Of a DNA stretch of 64,000 bases, positions 42,820-54,333 are shown one piece after another. The translations under genes were made by a program, and so were the position numbers. The notes below the pieces were generated by a model. It did not search any database. It was not told the origin of the DNA and was given only the letters and a program-made list of their open reading frames with translations. The stretch lies in NCBI GenBank assembly GCA_964036045.1, contig OZ038379.1:15884317-15948316 (forward strand), written 5' to 3'. Origin of the DNA: Eutreptiella sp. 'Long Island Sound 2002' (taxonomy: Eukaryota; Euglenozoa; Euglenophyceae; Eutreptiales; Eutreptiaceae). The first letter of the stretch is position 1. Each line of letters starts with the position of its first letter.

Positions 42820-43728
42820 TTACTCTTCGGTGGATTTGATTCTCCGAGCTGTTCCGGTGTCCTTGGACCAATGTGCAGTGAGTGTCAGCCTAAAGAGCAG
42901 GGAAGGGAGAGTTCAGGGAGGTTAGTTGCACCCAGGGGAAATGCAATGCAGGCCTCATGACGGTGTCAAATACCCAGAACAACCGTGCACGAGTGTTTTC
43001 ACACGTGAGTTGGTGGCAGGCTGGTGCTCAGTCTACGCTATCACAGGCAAACAAACGAGGAAACCGCAACTGGACCTTTTCCCACCAAGCGGTCTACGTT
43101 CCTCCATCTGAGCAACATACTTGAAGCCAACTAATTTATGGTCCAGCAGCTTGAGCAAGCGACTGCCTTCAGCAGTGATCGGCTTTCCCTCTTCGCACAG
43201 GTGCGTATCTCGGAGTAAATGGATAACTCCGCGAACTATTTCAGTGTTCAGCCCCAACTTTCGTAAATAGGGGTCCATTGGAACCGGAAATTGCATTGCA
43301 TCCAAGGGGCCTTTGTCCAGCGTGATGGTTGACTCAGCGATGTCATTCATCCTCGCATATTCTGGCGACGCATAGTTCTTAAAGAAATCCTTAATTTCTT
43401 TTTTGTTGCGGTTCGTGAAGAACAATCCACAGTGGCCTCTCAAGAAAGGCGACAACTTGTAAATGTTGTCAGCGTACGAATCCTCGCTTGTCCGACCCAA
43501 GGCCACTTGCATCACTTTGTTGCTTCCAGCGAAGAATCGCGAGTCCTTGAAGATCGTCCGAACTTCCTTCATTTTGGACTGTCGAAAATGCTGAAAGTCA
43601 AATACATAGCAGTGGTCGTAGTCGTCCACAGCCTCTCGGACGTTGTCCACAAGTGAGTCTTTGCCTTCCCGTCCTTTGGTCTTCGTCTTTGCGAAGCTAT
43701 ACTTCTTACCCTTCTTCATTTTAGGCAT
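42820..43728 (-). CDS. MRTO4: MRTO4/MRT4 ribosome assembly factor, two exons
   Basis: This is a uL10-like nucleolar factor that holds the P0 (uL10) site on pre-60S ribosomes until P0 replaces it. Exon 1 is 43728-43121 and exon 2 is 42889-42820; the product is 225 residues, close to the yeast and human proteins. The family is recognisable from the basic N-terminus (MPKMKKGKKYSFAKTKTKG), FFAGSNKVMQVALGR, LRGHCGLFFTNR and MDPYLRKLGL. The unspliced frame runs on to 43033 with an unrelated tail. A GTATGT donor at 43120 and a polypyrimidine-TTTAG acceptor at 42890 remove 231 bp and restore a family-like end (GFK-LTLTAHW, compared with FKVTIKYMW in human). The gene has no repeat damage and is the only secure host gene here. 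Confidence 0.88.
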
Positions 43729-44628
43729 TTTGACGGATGAAAGGCGAAAAAAATCCTGTACAGAAGCGAGGAAGCCTGCAGCCGCGGCTTGAGCATGAAT
43801 TCAAAATGCTAGTGCCGCACAAGGTTTATCACGTTAATCTCTGGATGCCGATGCACTGACAGCAACAATCGCAAGATCAACGTTGCCGCATGGAAAATGA
43901 ATATTGCAAATTGCAGGCCCATCTCTACAAAAGGGGACAGTGTGCAGGAAGAAAAAGCGGCCAAACACAAGTGAAGGCACTGCGATTGCAGCGATGTCCA
44001 GCGCGAGGGTAACACTTGCGGTGCCGCACGCGCCAACTTGCAAACAACTGGGCACCCAAGGTTGTGGGGGCCAGGCCCAACACCCGAACCTATGTCACAA
44101 TTTGCCCAATTCCGCCAAAGCCTCCGTTGGAGCTGTTTTTTTGTTGTGCAGCTCCTGCACAGAGCATGAATACCGTGTCTCATTTTTTTTAATCTTGCTG
44201 CTATTGTGGAGTTATTTCAGTTTTCGTGGCACTCAGGATGTTGACCGTCTGCAGAACTTCTTGTGGAACAAGGTTGAATGACAAAACATGATACACACAA
44301 AGGGTCAAATACGCAAAGCGATGTGTTGCTGACAAAAATTCACGGCATGTTTCTTGGGTACAAGTGCAATGGATTGAACAACGCATCACAATGCTTTGAC
44401 CTTCCTTTTCGGGAGAGGTGGTAGATATCGATGAGGCAGTCTCTTTTTTTCGGCAACACAATTACCGATGTAAATAGCATCAAAATTGTCCGTGGTTGCT
44501 CTAATGCCCAATGCATAATGTTCTTTGACAAACTTGACCTCCATGATTGAAAACAGCTTGTGCAAGAAAGTTTCCAAATTCTATCGGGTGTGCAGGATTG
44601 CTACTTTTAGTTCATGTCTCAGTGTTTG
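43729..44628. other. No gene seen; MRTO4 upstream region
   Basis: Presumed promoter side of MRTO4. I see no clear TATA box or conserved exon; minus-strand ORFs in it lack recognisable motifs. Confidence 0.4.
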
Positions 44629-44754
44629 GCTCAAGTTAATGGCCCAAGTGCCTAGCTTAAGTTAATGGCCCAAGTGCATGGGTTAGATTTGTGGCCCAAG
44701 TGCATGGCTTAAGTTCACGGCCCAAGTGCATGGCTTAAGTTCATGGCCCAAGGG
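44629..44754 (+). repeat. Short tandem repeat, period about 27-28 bp
   Basis: Four to five imperfect copies of a unit like GGCCCAAGTGCATGGCTTAA plus a short TTCAT/TTAAT-type tail, lying just before the integrase relic. Confidence 0.75.
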
Positions 44755-44762
44755 CCCAAAAA

Positions 44763-46043
44763 GGCCCAAAAAGGTTCGACAGTCCATGCAAAGACGGTTC
44801 AAAGTCCTCCAATTGAAAGACATGTGCAAAAAAGTTTGTGCCCGTTGCACGGTGTGTCAGGCCCAGAACCCAGCCAACTACTAAGCCCCGGGCGACTCAC
44901 AGTTCTACCCCATTCGTGAGCACCCCTTCGAGTCGTTCTACATCGATGTGTTCTCCATGCCAGCCCTGACAATGAAAGAGCTCGGCACTAAAAGATCCAC
45001 CTCTGCTACCTTTGACGCCCTCCGCATGTGTGTGGATACACACTCGGGCTACATTGTGGCCGCTCCCACCACCAAGGAGGGATTGACTGGCCAGCGAGCC
45101 GCCGAATTGCTCTACCGCAATTGGTTTACAGTGTTCGCCCCCCCCCCCCTCCGTGAACTCATCTCTGACAAGGCAGCGCCTTCGTGAGCTCATGGTTCAA
45201 GACCTTCTGCCATCTGCAACGGGTGAACAAAGCAGAGTCCGTGCCTACCTGTCCAAGAGTAATGCACGAGCGGAGAATTCCGGCCAACGGCTGTTCGACA
45301 AGCTGGCGAAGCTCCATCGAGAGAGCAAAGTGAATTAGTACGAAGGGCTCTCTCGGGCCCTCCAGGCCTACCATGAGCACCCTAGCCCCACTGGTGTGAC
45401 TCCCTATGTTGCCGTCTTCGGCAGGGATGTAACCAGCACCCAACTCCCGTGGCACTAGCCGGGAATGGCCCTCGATGCTGAGGAGTTCGTCGCCAAACAA
45501 ACAAAGCCCCATCGCCTCATCTCTGACTCCCTCCGCCGAGAGCACGCTGCAGCGAATGAGCGCAAAGATTACGCTGAGCCTGGCCCCGTCTACAAGAACG
45601 GCGATGCCGTTTGGTTGCTGCGCCCCCATCCGGTGGGAATCCACAGGTTCAAGTCCTGGTGGACACCAGCGGTGGTGGAAAGAAGTATTGGCCTCAACAC
45701 CTACGACATCTCCACCCACAGAGGCCAAATCAAAGCCGCCCACAGCTCTCAGCTCAAGCATCAACTTGCAGACCTCACAGGTGCCCACGTTGACCTAAGC
45801 TACACCCATGAGAAGCTGTCTGCTGAGGAATATGACCAGGAAGACGACTACCTTGTCAATTGGATCCTTTGGCATCGCCCCAAGCCTGGCTCACGCGATC
45901 AAGACAACATTGAGTTCCTCGTTCGATGGCGAAAACCCTTCCATCACCCCAAGTATGACAAATGGGAACCTGCGGAGAGCCTCCCCACTGTGTACCACAA
46001 ATCTTGGAGGAAAAGACTGCCGATCGCATGGCCCCCTGCCTAA
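44763..46043 (+). pseudogene. Decayed Ty3/gypsy integrase-chromodomain relic
   Basis: Similar to the element at the left end of the window. The frame starts in the integrase zinc region (CARCTVCQAQN) and runs into a TAA at 44881. The core then reads FYIDVFSMP, with DTHSGYIVAAP downstream. A C-run near 45,140 and the sequence after it shift the frame twice; the second Asp (LISDK) and the catalytic Glu (NARAEN) survive in different frames. A TAG lies at 45336. The last frame (45465-46043) has an SH3-like part and a chromodomain-like end (FLVRWRKPF, DKWEPAESL). It cannot make an active integrase. No LTR was found beside it. Confidence 0.85.
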
Positions 46044-46129
46044 AATGACCAAGCATTTACTTGCTTCGTGAAGATTATGGCCATAATTTGGCTTATGAGA
46101 CCAAGATGTCCCTGAATCTGTATCGTCTC

Positions 46130-46200
46130 GCGCGTAGTCCAGGGGTAATGGTACTCGTCGCCAGGACCTGTGGGGTAGGTTCAAACCCTCGTACGTCCAA
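46130..46200 (+). other. tRNA-like sequence (decayed tRNA-Gly or SINE head)
   Basis: GCGCGTAGTCCAGGGGTAAT and then GGTTCAAACCC resemble A and B boxes at tRNA spacing, with a possible GCC anticodon. Only three of five anticodon-stem and three of five T-stem pairs form, so it is not a sound tRNA gene. Confidence 0.3.
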
Positions 46201-48604
46201 CTCTGTCAATAACTCCAGACCAACCCCGCGGACCGAGGATGGCTCTTGGCTCTTACAATGATCTTGAGGCGGGATCCTTGACACCGCCATCCTTCGGGAA
46301 CTCAAGTACCCCTCTCTACCAAGGTGTCCTCCTGTGCACCCTCATGGCGTACAAGCACACAAGCGCCATGCACGCTCCGGACACAGTTCACAAACCACAT
46401 GTGGAATGTGTTCCCCGAAAACAACAGAGATGAACACCGGCCTCAAAGCATCCTTTCCGATTGATCCCTCATTCATCCATTAACCTGCACTTTCTGCCGA
46501 ATGTTTTGAATATTTGTCTTCATTTTCCCGCGAACGAGCTGACGGATCTCGTCCTGCCCTCACTATACTACAGATCCTTCTTGATCTTGCAAGCGACCTC
46601 TTTCACTCATTAATGCATTGCACTTGACTTGGCCGGGCGGTGATGAGTCGTCGTGAACAAGTTCTGGAAAAATGGTGAAGCGGATCTGGGTTCATCCAGG
46701 ACGATCTCAGGATCGTCCATCATCATTCATGCGCATTTCGAACGATGACTCCCATCTCAATCATGCATGATCATTTCATCATCATCATCATGCACCATGG
46801 TCATCATCACTCAGATGTCAGACATTTCACTCACTTTGGTTCCGGTGTCGGTTGCCCATCATCTGCCCATCATTGGTCATGATCAGTCATCTATTCATCA
46901 TTCATCATTCATCATTTTCAGTCACAACATGAATGACCCAAGAATTGACCATCATGCCACTGTTCCAGATCGGAAAATGACCTGTACCATTGTCTTCAGA
47001 GGTACCAAGGGTGGGGTCGATAAGTGATCAATTTTTGGAATCATTGCCATTTTCGACCAGAATTAGATTTTCACATGCTGATGGAAGATCCATCATGTCA
47101 TCATGCACAATTCCCCCCATTGCCCCCATTCATGTCATGAATGAGCAACGACTCATGCTGCGCACGCTGATCGCAACAAGCGGAGGGGGGCTCCACGAGA
47201 TGGAGAAGGGCAGTGTGCGGGCTGCGATCGCCTCTGAAGGGTATCTGTCGGACGACGAATTCAGATTGCACGATATGCACGTGCATGATCAGGTATTTAT
47301 AACAAAGAACGATGAGCATGTTGAGGAAATTTCAATGAAGCAATGATACATGATATGTTGTGGAGGGTGTGGAAAAGTAAGGTTAAATGAATCCTTCGTC
47401 TTTCGTGCTTGGTCTGGCTTTTCCTTTGCTGGTGCGAAGCACCATCAAAAGAAAAGCCTTATTACATTTTTAGCCATTTTCGGGTCACCTTTCTATGTCG
47501 GAAATGGAGCCGGGCGGTGACAAACAAACGCAAAAGCACTCCTTTGCCTTATGTTTAAGCTAGCAGCGCAAGCACAGGGAGGGTGCATTGGGCAAGATTA
47601 GCGACACAAGGTGCAAATAGCATACAATTGTCGTATTCATAACTCGGGCCTATTGTATCGGATTTCGACGAAATTAAGGGCAATTTTGGTCAATTTGGGG
47701 GTGTTCTTTTTATTTTTTGAGCTTAAAAAGGCTGCCCAGTGCGCTGAAAACTGTCAAATCGAAAAGCGGTGCTAAAACAAAATGACGGCGGTCTCTCAAT
47801 TGAGCAGCAAGACGAGGCTTTTAGAATCATTTATAAATCTGGTGTTAGATCGAAATTTAGTGCATTGTAGCCCGATTTCACTTTGGACAGTCAAAATGAA
47901 AGATCGCAAAGGCCGGCGACTGCAAAATGCACGCGTGCACAGCAAATAAATAATATGTCAAATAGATTTCTTGAGATTTGGGGCCTGTGGCTTATATATA
48001 GTGTTGTTCGGCACCTCAACTTTGCTAGTGCACCTTGAAATCGCATCCCTAGCTTATATGGAATTAGTGGATGCTGGTAAAGAAGTTAAAACCTTGTAAA
48101 GGTCCTAACTTTGCAAAACAGCCATGATTGATCGAAACGAATATGACGGCGCGAATCAGCTCTTTGAGGCAGTCATTTAGAAAGGCTGCATCGTACACTT
48201 TTGGGATATGTTTCATTTCGGCGCGCGGATGGTATATAATGGCATAAGGACTGCTTTTAGAGGGGGGCGGGGCCCCATTCCCCGGCCCCCCAATGAAAAG
48301 CCCCCCATGGGGGAGGAGGTGAACTAGTTATGAATTTATTCGATTTCCATCAGATTCCCCCATTTCAGCCATGATCTGACATTAGCCGAATGTGGTCAAT
48401 TGTAAATGAAATGACCTCAATTTTGTGATTAATTGCCCAATTATGTACTTAATGAGGTGTCATATCACACCATTTCACTCTCAGGCCCTCTACCGGACTC
48501 TTTTGGCTGTTGATGTCCCTTGTGTTTGCTCTGCTTGGTTGAATTTGGAGTTCAAATGGATCACGAATTGGCTGAGAAAGTCCTAGCGTCCCGGGATATG
48601 CCTC
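46201..48604. other. No gene seen; ATC-rich low-complexity part
   Basis: 46720-46920 is rich in ATC/CATT repeats. ORFs of up to 118 codons at 46.8-47.3 kb have no recognisable motifs and are biased by the repeats. 48250-48320 contains G/C runs and small palindromes. The rest is AT-rich and featureless to me. Confidence 0.4.
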
Positions 48605-48869
48605 AGTAAGAGGTCGGCTGTTCTTTCCTCAACGGCATTTGGTGAAAGCCGTAACGGAGATCCAGCACAGAGAATAAAGGACCTCTTGCCCTCTTGGCGA
48701 TTTCCTCCTCAATGAGGGGAAAAGGGTGTGAATCCGCCTTGGTTTCGGCGTTTAAGTTGCAAAAATCAACAACCATTGGCCAACCATCTATGGTGTTTTG
48801 GTCTGCAGGCGATGGCTTCGGAACTGTAAAGGGTGCACAGCACCACTCGCTGGTCATACAACCCTCAAC
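48605..48869 (-). pseudogene. Fragment of family-2 reverse transcriptase
   Basis: About 265 bp closely matching the reverse complement of 25610-25860 of the family-2 pol (TSEWCCAPFTVPKP, FSVLDLRYGFHQMPLRK). A few substitutions are visible (for example R to P and R to C), and both ends stop abruptly with no LTR. Its origin as a recombination or repair-captured fragment is inferred. Confidence 0.88.
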
Positions 48870-49239
48870 ATGCAGACCCTGGTCCGGGACTCTGTCAGCT
48901 CTTCTGATCCTCCCTTGTGTGTATCACACGTGCCACATACAAGATGCCCAGCCTTTGGTACCTTAAGGTAGTGGCAACACCGAGGCCTGATATATGAGCA
49001 TGTAAATAACACAAGTAGGGCAGAACTTCGGACCGTTGGCCGCATTCATGAATGATTTGGGCGGGAAACCGCCATGTGCAAAAAACAGACAGACAAAGCT
49101 GGTAGCTGGACCCCTGCACCACGTGGAGGGGACGTCAGGAATAGGCATTCATGCACACGTGCAGGTCCGGGCCACGACCATCTATGATTCCCACCCTCCC
49201 TCCCGGGCCCCAGGACAAGATGATGGCCCCACATTTCTG

Positions 49240-49241
<2 letters not shown>

Positions 49242-49313
<72 letters not shown>
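49242..49313. repeat. CA microsatellite
   Basis: About 72 bp of (CA)n with single A insertions. Confidence 0.95.
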
Positions 49314-49316
<3 letters not shown>

Positions 49317-49590
49317 GAACGTGACACAGTAGTATCCAGTAGTATACATCATTAGCAGTGTGTGTCTGATCCTGTTGTGCTTTTGTTTGTTGTCGTGTTT
49401 TGATGCTGTGATGGTGTTTGTCTGTTTCATTTATTTGATTTGTCTGTGTTTCGTTGCTGTTTGAATGGCTTGTTGTTGAGAGTTATGTAATGATAGTGGT
49501 GCATGCTGTGATTGAGTTTATTAGTTGATGTTGCGTCGCTTTTTGTCATGTTTAACTATGTTTTGCTTCATGAAATCATATCTGAGCTGT

Positions 49591-49592
<2 letters not shown>

Positions 49593-49621
<29 letters not shown>
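49593..49621. repeat. CA microsatellite
   Basis: About 29 bp of (CA)n. Confidence 0.95.
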
Positions 49622-49852
49622 GCAGAAACAGAACGAGCAACACAACACAGAAAAAAAAAACCTTGAGTCTGGAATACAACCAAGAAAACGTTGCAAATGC
49701 AGCCAATACTGACTAAGAAAATCTGTATCCACATCGGAACAGCAGTGCTGCTTATGCTGCTGCCATTGCTGCTACGGCTGTTGCGTAGATGTTCGTCGTT
49801 TCGGGAGCATTCAAAAATGCTGCCCAATATGCCCAGGATGCCCAGGAGTGCA

Positions 49853-49927
49853 CTAATATCCATAGAAAGGAGCTGGAGCTGCATAGCCATAGCCATAAGG
49901 AGGGGCAGCCTGTCTCGACACACCAAT
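49853..49927 (-). CDS. Candidate terminal exon, Tyr/Pro/Ala-rich C-terminus
   Basis: A pyrimidine tract and CAACAG acceptor (49928-49933) precede a short frame reading GVSRQAAPPYGYGY and ending in YGY and TAG at 49853. It resembles the second candidate exon at 51729 (AVSRQAAPAYPSYPAY), also directly after a CAACAG acceptor. Such tails occur in RNA-binding or low-complexity proteins, but the rest of the gene was not found. Function unknown. Confidence 0.4.
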   Translation of the reverse strand: MGVSRQAAPPYGYGYAAPAPFYGY

Positions 49928-50842
49928 CTGTTGGGAAGCAAGCAAAGGGCATGAAAAAAAAGCGGTCCTAAAAATTCCTCCTGTGACAGCTTAAATAGTT
50001 TATCAGACTCCCAAACCCAACTTTTGGGACCCCAGCATGGGAAATCACCAAGGGGCCATCTCCCATTGCCCGATGCATTACCGATCTCTGGTTCCCCAAC
50101 CACTTCTAATCACCACAATAAACTAGTCGAAGCGTTGCACTTTCTGCCGACAGTTGTGACCCGTCAAATGCCCAAACGAAGCATGCAGCGCAACCTGGTC
50201 GCTCTCTTCTTTCCCCAGCTGCCTACTGCCAACCGCATCTGTGGCTGACAGCAACAAACCATATGCCAACCCCCTCCAGCAGCCTTCCCAGCCGCTCCTG
50301 ATACGGTGATGATTACTGATGGGATTGTCTAGCACCGCTTTCCCCAGACATCCCAGATGCCCCTAGCACACCAAATCGGAAACACCGGGTGCCCTCAGCT
50401 CAGCCCACAAATCGGATGCGGGAGCACCTGCCGCTTTCAATGCATCCGTGGCGTTAGCAGGGATTAGCGCCGTTGGGTCTACTCGCTGACATGCTTCGGC
50501 TCAGACCCGCCCGAAATGAATTTGGACGGCAGGACACACCCGCTTACCGTGCGTTACGACCAAAACTATTTCTCCGCTGAGCAGCCACCCAGAGCACCCA
50601 CCAAACCTTCTTCCTGGTGGTCCGTCCGCCAACAAACTCATTGGGGGGAGTCCAGCCCACCGCCGTCCTCATTGCAACCGATCCAGGGCGCTGCCGAATC
50701 TCCGTTTCAGCAGTTCGGGGGAGGGTCAGCACCCCAACAGGATGATTCCACCTATGCCTTTGCTTGGCTCACCTTGGCTAGGTTTTACCCACCCCAGGCG
50801 GCATGTGACCTGTGGGGCTCCAGGGGGAGTCAATGCTGATGC

Positions 50843-51284
50843 TGCTGTGATACCACATTAACGACACGCATGTTCTTTCTCAGGTGGTCTCCCACCTTAG
50901 CACCGGAGTGCTCAAACGAGGCTTAAGTTCCGAAACCGGAAGTCATCGCTGAACAACATCAGGGTAGTGGCTGGACAAAGGATTCATGCCCATTGCAGGT
51001 TTGCCACTTAGCCCGCAGTGGCATTTCTCCTGAGTCCTCACTTTACCCATCTCGCCCATTGTCATGGTGCTCTTCATGGTTTGTTTGTTGTATGTTGTGG
51101 GAATTGGGCCTGTTCCCTTTTTGTGGCTACTCGCGGAGTCAACTCTTCCTCCAGGATATAGGCGATGCGGCTGTGATACCATGTTAGCGACACGGGCGTA
51201 CTTTCTGAGGTGGTCTCCCACCTGAGTACTTGAGCGCTCAAATGAGGCTTGACTTCCGAAACCGGAAGTCATCGTGGAGCAACA
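50843..51284 (-). mobile_element. TRIM-like pair of 103-bp LTRs with primer-binding sites
   Basis: Two direct repeats of exactly 103 bp (51284-51182 and 50958-50856, minus strand), both starting TGTTG. The first ends CTAACA and the second TTAATG. Each is followed by TGGTATCACAGC, one base from the TGGTATCAGAGC primer-binding site common in Copia elements. Only about 210 bp separate them, with no ORF, as in terminal-repeat retrotransposons in miniature. Because the second LTR also has a primer-binding site, it may be a tandem array or two partial elements. Confidence 0.6.
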
Positions 51285-51516
51285 GTTCCCAGGATCGCCA
51301 TACCCACCCTACTCGTTGTGGACAACCTCAGGACTGTGTTTGCACAAAACCAATGTTTTAGTGGCTGAGTCTTGGGCCTGGAAATGTGTCCTGTTCTTGT
51401 CACAGCGCTGTTCTTGTCACAGCACTGGTGTTTGAAGGTGATTGATGGCCAATGGCCAACTCTCCTGCACAGTAACTGTAACAAAAGGTCATGCAGGATC
51501 CCGGCAGCCTTGAACC

Positions 51517-51729
51517 CTAAGGAAGCAGTGGAAGCACCTGAGAGCCGAAGCACTTCCCATCAATGACACCATCAGCGGCATCCAACGCCAGGGCAGCGCT
51601 CTGGCTTGACGCAACTACTGGGGCTGAATATGGGGTAGCATAGGGCATGGCATAGGCCCCATAGGCTGGTGCCGCTTGGTAGGCCGGATAGGACGGATAG
51701 GCCGGTGCGGCTTGGCGAGAAACAGCGAC
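51517..51729 (-). CDS. Candidate exon, Tyr/Pro/Ala-rich
   Basis: After a strong acceptor (pyrimidines then CAACAG at 51730-51735) the frame reads AVSRQAAPAYPSYPAYQAAP and on to YATPYSAPVV. It stays open to TAG at 51517, although a donor such as CTCAG/GTGCTT near 51,540 may end it earlier. The shared start with the exon at 49927 suggests duplicated or alternative last exons of one gene, or two tandem paralogues. No upstream exon with a known domain was identified. Confidence 0.4.
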   Translation of the reverse strand, partial: VAVSRQAAPAYPSYPAYQAAPAYGAYAMPYATPYSAPVVASSQSAALALDAADGVIDGKCFGSQVLPLLP

Positions 51730-54333
51730 CTGTTGGAGGAAAACAGGCAGATGAGGCAGGTGTTGACATCCAGTGCGGCTGCAAACTCAGCAACAAGCAC
51801 GGAGCCGATTCCAACTGTTTCCGAAGGTCCACCCCCTCCCCCAACCCCCACCCGAGGGGCAGAAGCGGCATCTGTGAGCAGAAGGACAACTGCCCCACTC
51901 TCTCCTGCCAAGAATGCTTTTCCCAGTGTCTGTGGATACGCAATGTAAACGATTCCCTCCTGCAAACCCATACAACTGCATACACTCGGAGGGACCAACC
52001 GGCACACTTACTGAGCCTTTGTGGCAACCCCCCCCCCCCCCGCCGCCCTCTTTAACAGGGCGTGGTGGGATGCCAGGGCAATGGGGAGGATTTGCACTAG
52101 TTTCGCACGGTTACTCTTCAAGAGTTTGCATCAATTTTGTGATGCGCATGCGCACTGCGTACGGGCTTCATACATTCATTCCATCCCACATGGTATTCAT
52201 CCCTTGGGTACCGGTGTCCGTCGTATTGGGGAACCCATGTCTTGCCGCAGGCCGAGAATGCCCCGAGCTGCTGCTGGAACAACACCGTGGAAGGACTAAC
52301 CTTTTATGGGCAGAGTGATCTGTTGATGCCATCGCTTCACGAACACGAGACTTGCTGTGAACGGAAGTACGAACGGGCACACCTACTCAGCCTTTATGGA
52401 ACCCCCCTTAGATCCTGTCATACACATGCCCAAGCAAGGCAAAATCTCACCAAACAGGTGACACAACCTCCACCCCCCCCCTTCCTAGTCACCAATGGAA
52501 AGCACCACCGACACACAGCAAAGAAAAGCAAAAATACAGACAGATCCAAATTGACTGACATGGGTGTTGGAAATTACCGCACAAGATGCGGTGGACATGA
52601 ACAACACTTGGCACAGTGGAGTGGCATTCTTGCAGTGCATCAAAAACAGCACAACACAACATGCAAAAATAACATCCATGCGATCCCTACAAACTCGATT
52701 GAACACAGGGGGGGGGGCGTTTCTACGAAATGTGAAGTCATGGGGTTTTGCCTAAAATTGGCCACTTCGAAAAAGGGGGGGGATTACCCGTTTTGCGAGC
52801 AACTGAAATTTTCCAAAACGCGCTGCGGGGGGTTACCTTGGATGTGCACAAGTGTGTATTTGTCCATTGTTGGGGCATGCAGAAGGAAATTTGGGGGTGT
52901 CTTGCTTCAAAAGTGACGGATCTTGCATGCTTACTTGATGCTGCTGTTTCACATATCAGGTGTGGCAGGGACGCGGTGGTCTAAGGGGTTAGCATACGAC
53001 AACGGAGGCGTGCACTCTACCTCCTCACCAATGCAATGGTGGTTGTAGCCGCCCACACCCCCTACCGGGGGGGGGGGGGGGCATGGACGATTTCTCTTCG
53101 GCGCGGCCCAACACCGAAGAGGGTGCCTCACGGGTGCCCAATCCTGCAAGGCGTACGTTTCGTCGCGTTTCGCGTTTCGCATCACCGCTTCATGGGGTGC
53201 CCAGTCCCACAATGCAGTTGTTTCGAGTCGTTTCGTGTTTCACAGGGTGCCCAATCCCGGAGCTTCGGTTGTGCCAACGACAAGTACATCGTCTGCAAAC
53301 TAACTTAGTGTAGTGCGCACGCGATGCAACTATTTGGGTGTCTGGTCATAGTAGAAGTCCATACTTTGTGATACTGGACATGTTTTCAATGCTTCTTCCG
53401 CATTAGGGATAAGGCGGATTTGATCTTTTCACCCATTTTCACCCATTTTCACCCTCTTTCACCCTGCACACATTTTTTCCTCATTTTTGCCGCACATTCT
53501 CTGAGATGTTCCCAGTGGCAGTGGAAGTCATAATCAGTCTTTGTTGGTCCTTTGCATCTGTGCATTGTGGGTCTCACAATTGTGTGTTTTGGACCACATA
53601 GCCAATGCAGTCGCTTATGGCGCGTCTGCATGTGTGCAACACGGGGATCCATCGCATCACTTTTGAAGAAGCTTGGCCAGTTTTCCGAGAAAGTGGTCAG
53701 TGTCTACACCCGCCAGATTGTCCAGGTGTCTGGCCCCACTCTCTTCCATTGCACTGTCACATCCCTTGGACAGCACAACTGATGGGTGGGAGGCTCCTGC
53801 AGTCTCCTGCCGCTCTGTGAGCATGGCTAAATGCAGCCTTGGGCCAATGATTGTTGTGCTGATGCAAATCCAAAATGCGAAGTCGGACTTTCACTGTGAG
53901 TTGGGGGGGGGTCAATAGAGTTCTCGAAAACTAGGGTGGGGGAGGTCTAGGAAAAGGGCTCAATTGGCACGGACTGTTATTTTCTAGTGACGCTAAGGGC
54001 GCCGGAAGGAAATTTTATTGACACTGGCCTACCATAAAAGTGTCCGTGATGTATGCATGTCTATCACATGTTCCTCGAGTGATGTGTGTCTCGTGGCAAT
54101 GCGCGGAACCGCATGCACTTCGCACCCCCAAAAAAAAACTTCCCAGCGGATAGACCCATCTACCACTTTCACTTCAATATCCATTTCCTCAATGCACCGC
54201 TTGCACTGCGTTGGTCCCAAGCTCCCCGCCATAGCGTAACGTCTTATGCACCTGCATGTGCACCTCACGTAATCGTCTACTTCCACTGCCTTGTGGAGTC
54301 GCTACTCGACTTCCATCCTGGTGCTTGTCGCTT
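51730..54333. other. No secure gene; homopolymer runs and short repeats
   Basis: G/C runs lie at about 52029-52041 and 53067-53080. Imperfect repeats with GGGTGCCCAATCC and CGTTTCGCGTTTCGC occur at about 53120-53270, and TTTCACCC repeats at about 53429-53465. Several ORFs on both strands look weakly coding-like (51.7-52.0 kb), but no motif decides between strands. Confidence 0.35.

Larger units (their letters stand above)
48870..49852. other. No gene seen; microsatellite-rich
   Basis: Two CA runs, at 49242-49313 and 49593-49621, create the His/Thr and Cys/Val ORFs seen here; these are artefacts. Confidence 0.6.

Noticed and set aside
46990-47346. A 118-codon plus-strand ORF.
   Set aside because: No motif and no splice context; it overlaps ATC-rich low-complexity sequence.
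49036-49430. Cys/Val- and His/Thr-rich ORFs at 49.0-49.7 kb.
   Set aside because: They are translations of CA/TG microsatellites.
50470-50839. Plus-strand frame with EMNLDGRTHPLTVRYD, resembling the end of an RRM followed by a Gln/Pro-rich tail.
   Set aside because: The match is short, no preceding RNP motifs were found and the acceptor is weak; not enough to call an exon.
51669-52055. Overlapping ORFs on both strands at 51.7-52.0 kb with protein-like composition.
   Set aside because: Neither strand shows a recognisable domain, and proline and glycine bias comes from C/G runs.
51960-52420. Imperfect repeat of about 35 bp (GGCACACTTACTGAGCC and GGCACACCTACTCAGCC).
   Set aside because: Too short and isolated to assign to any element.
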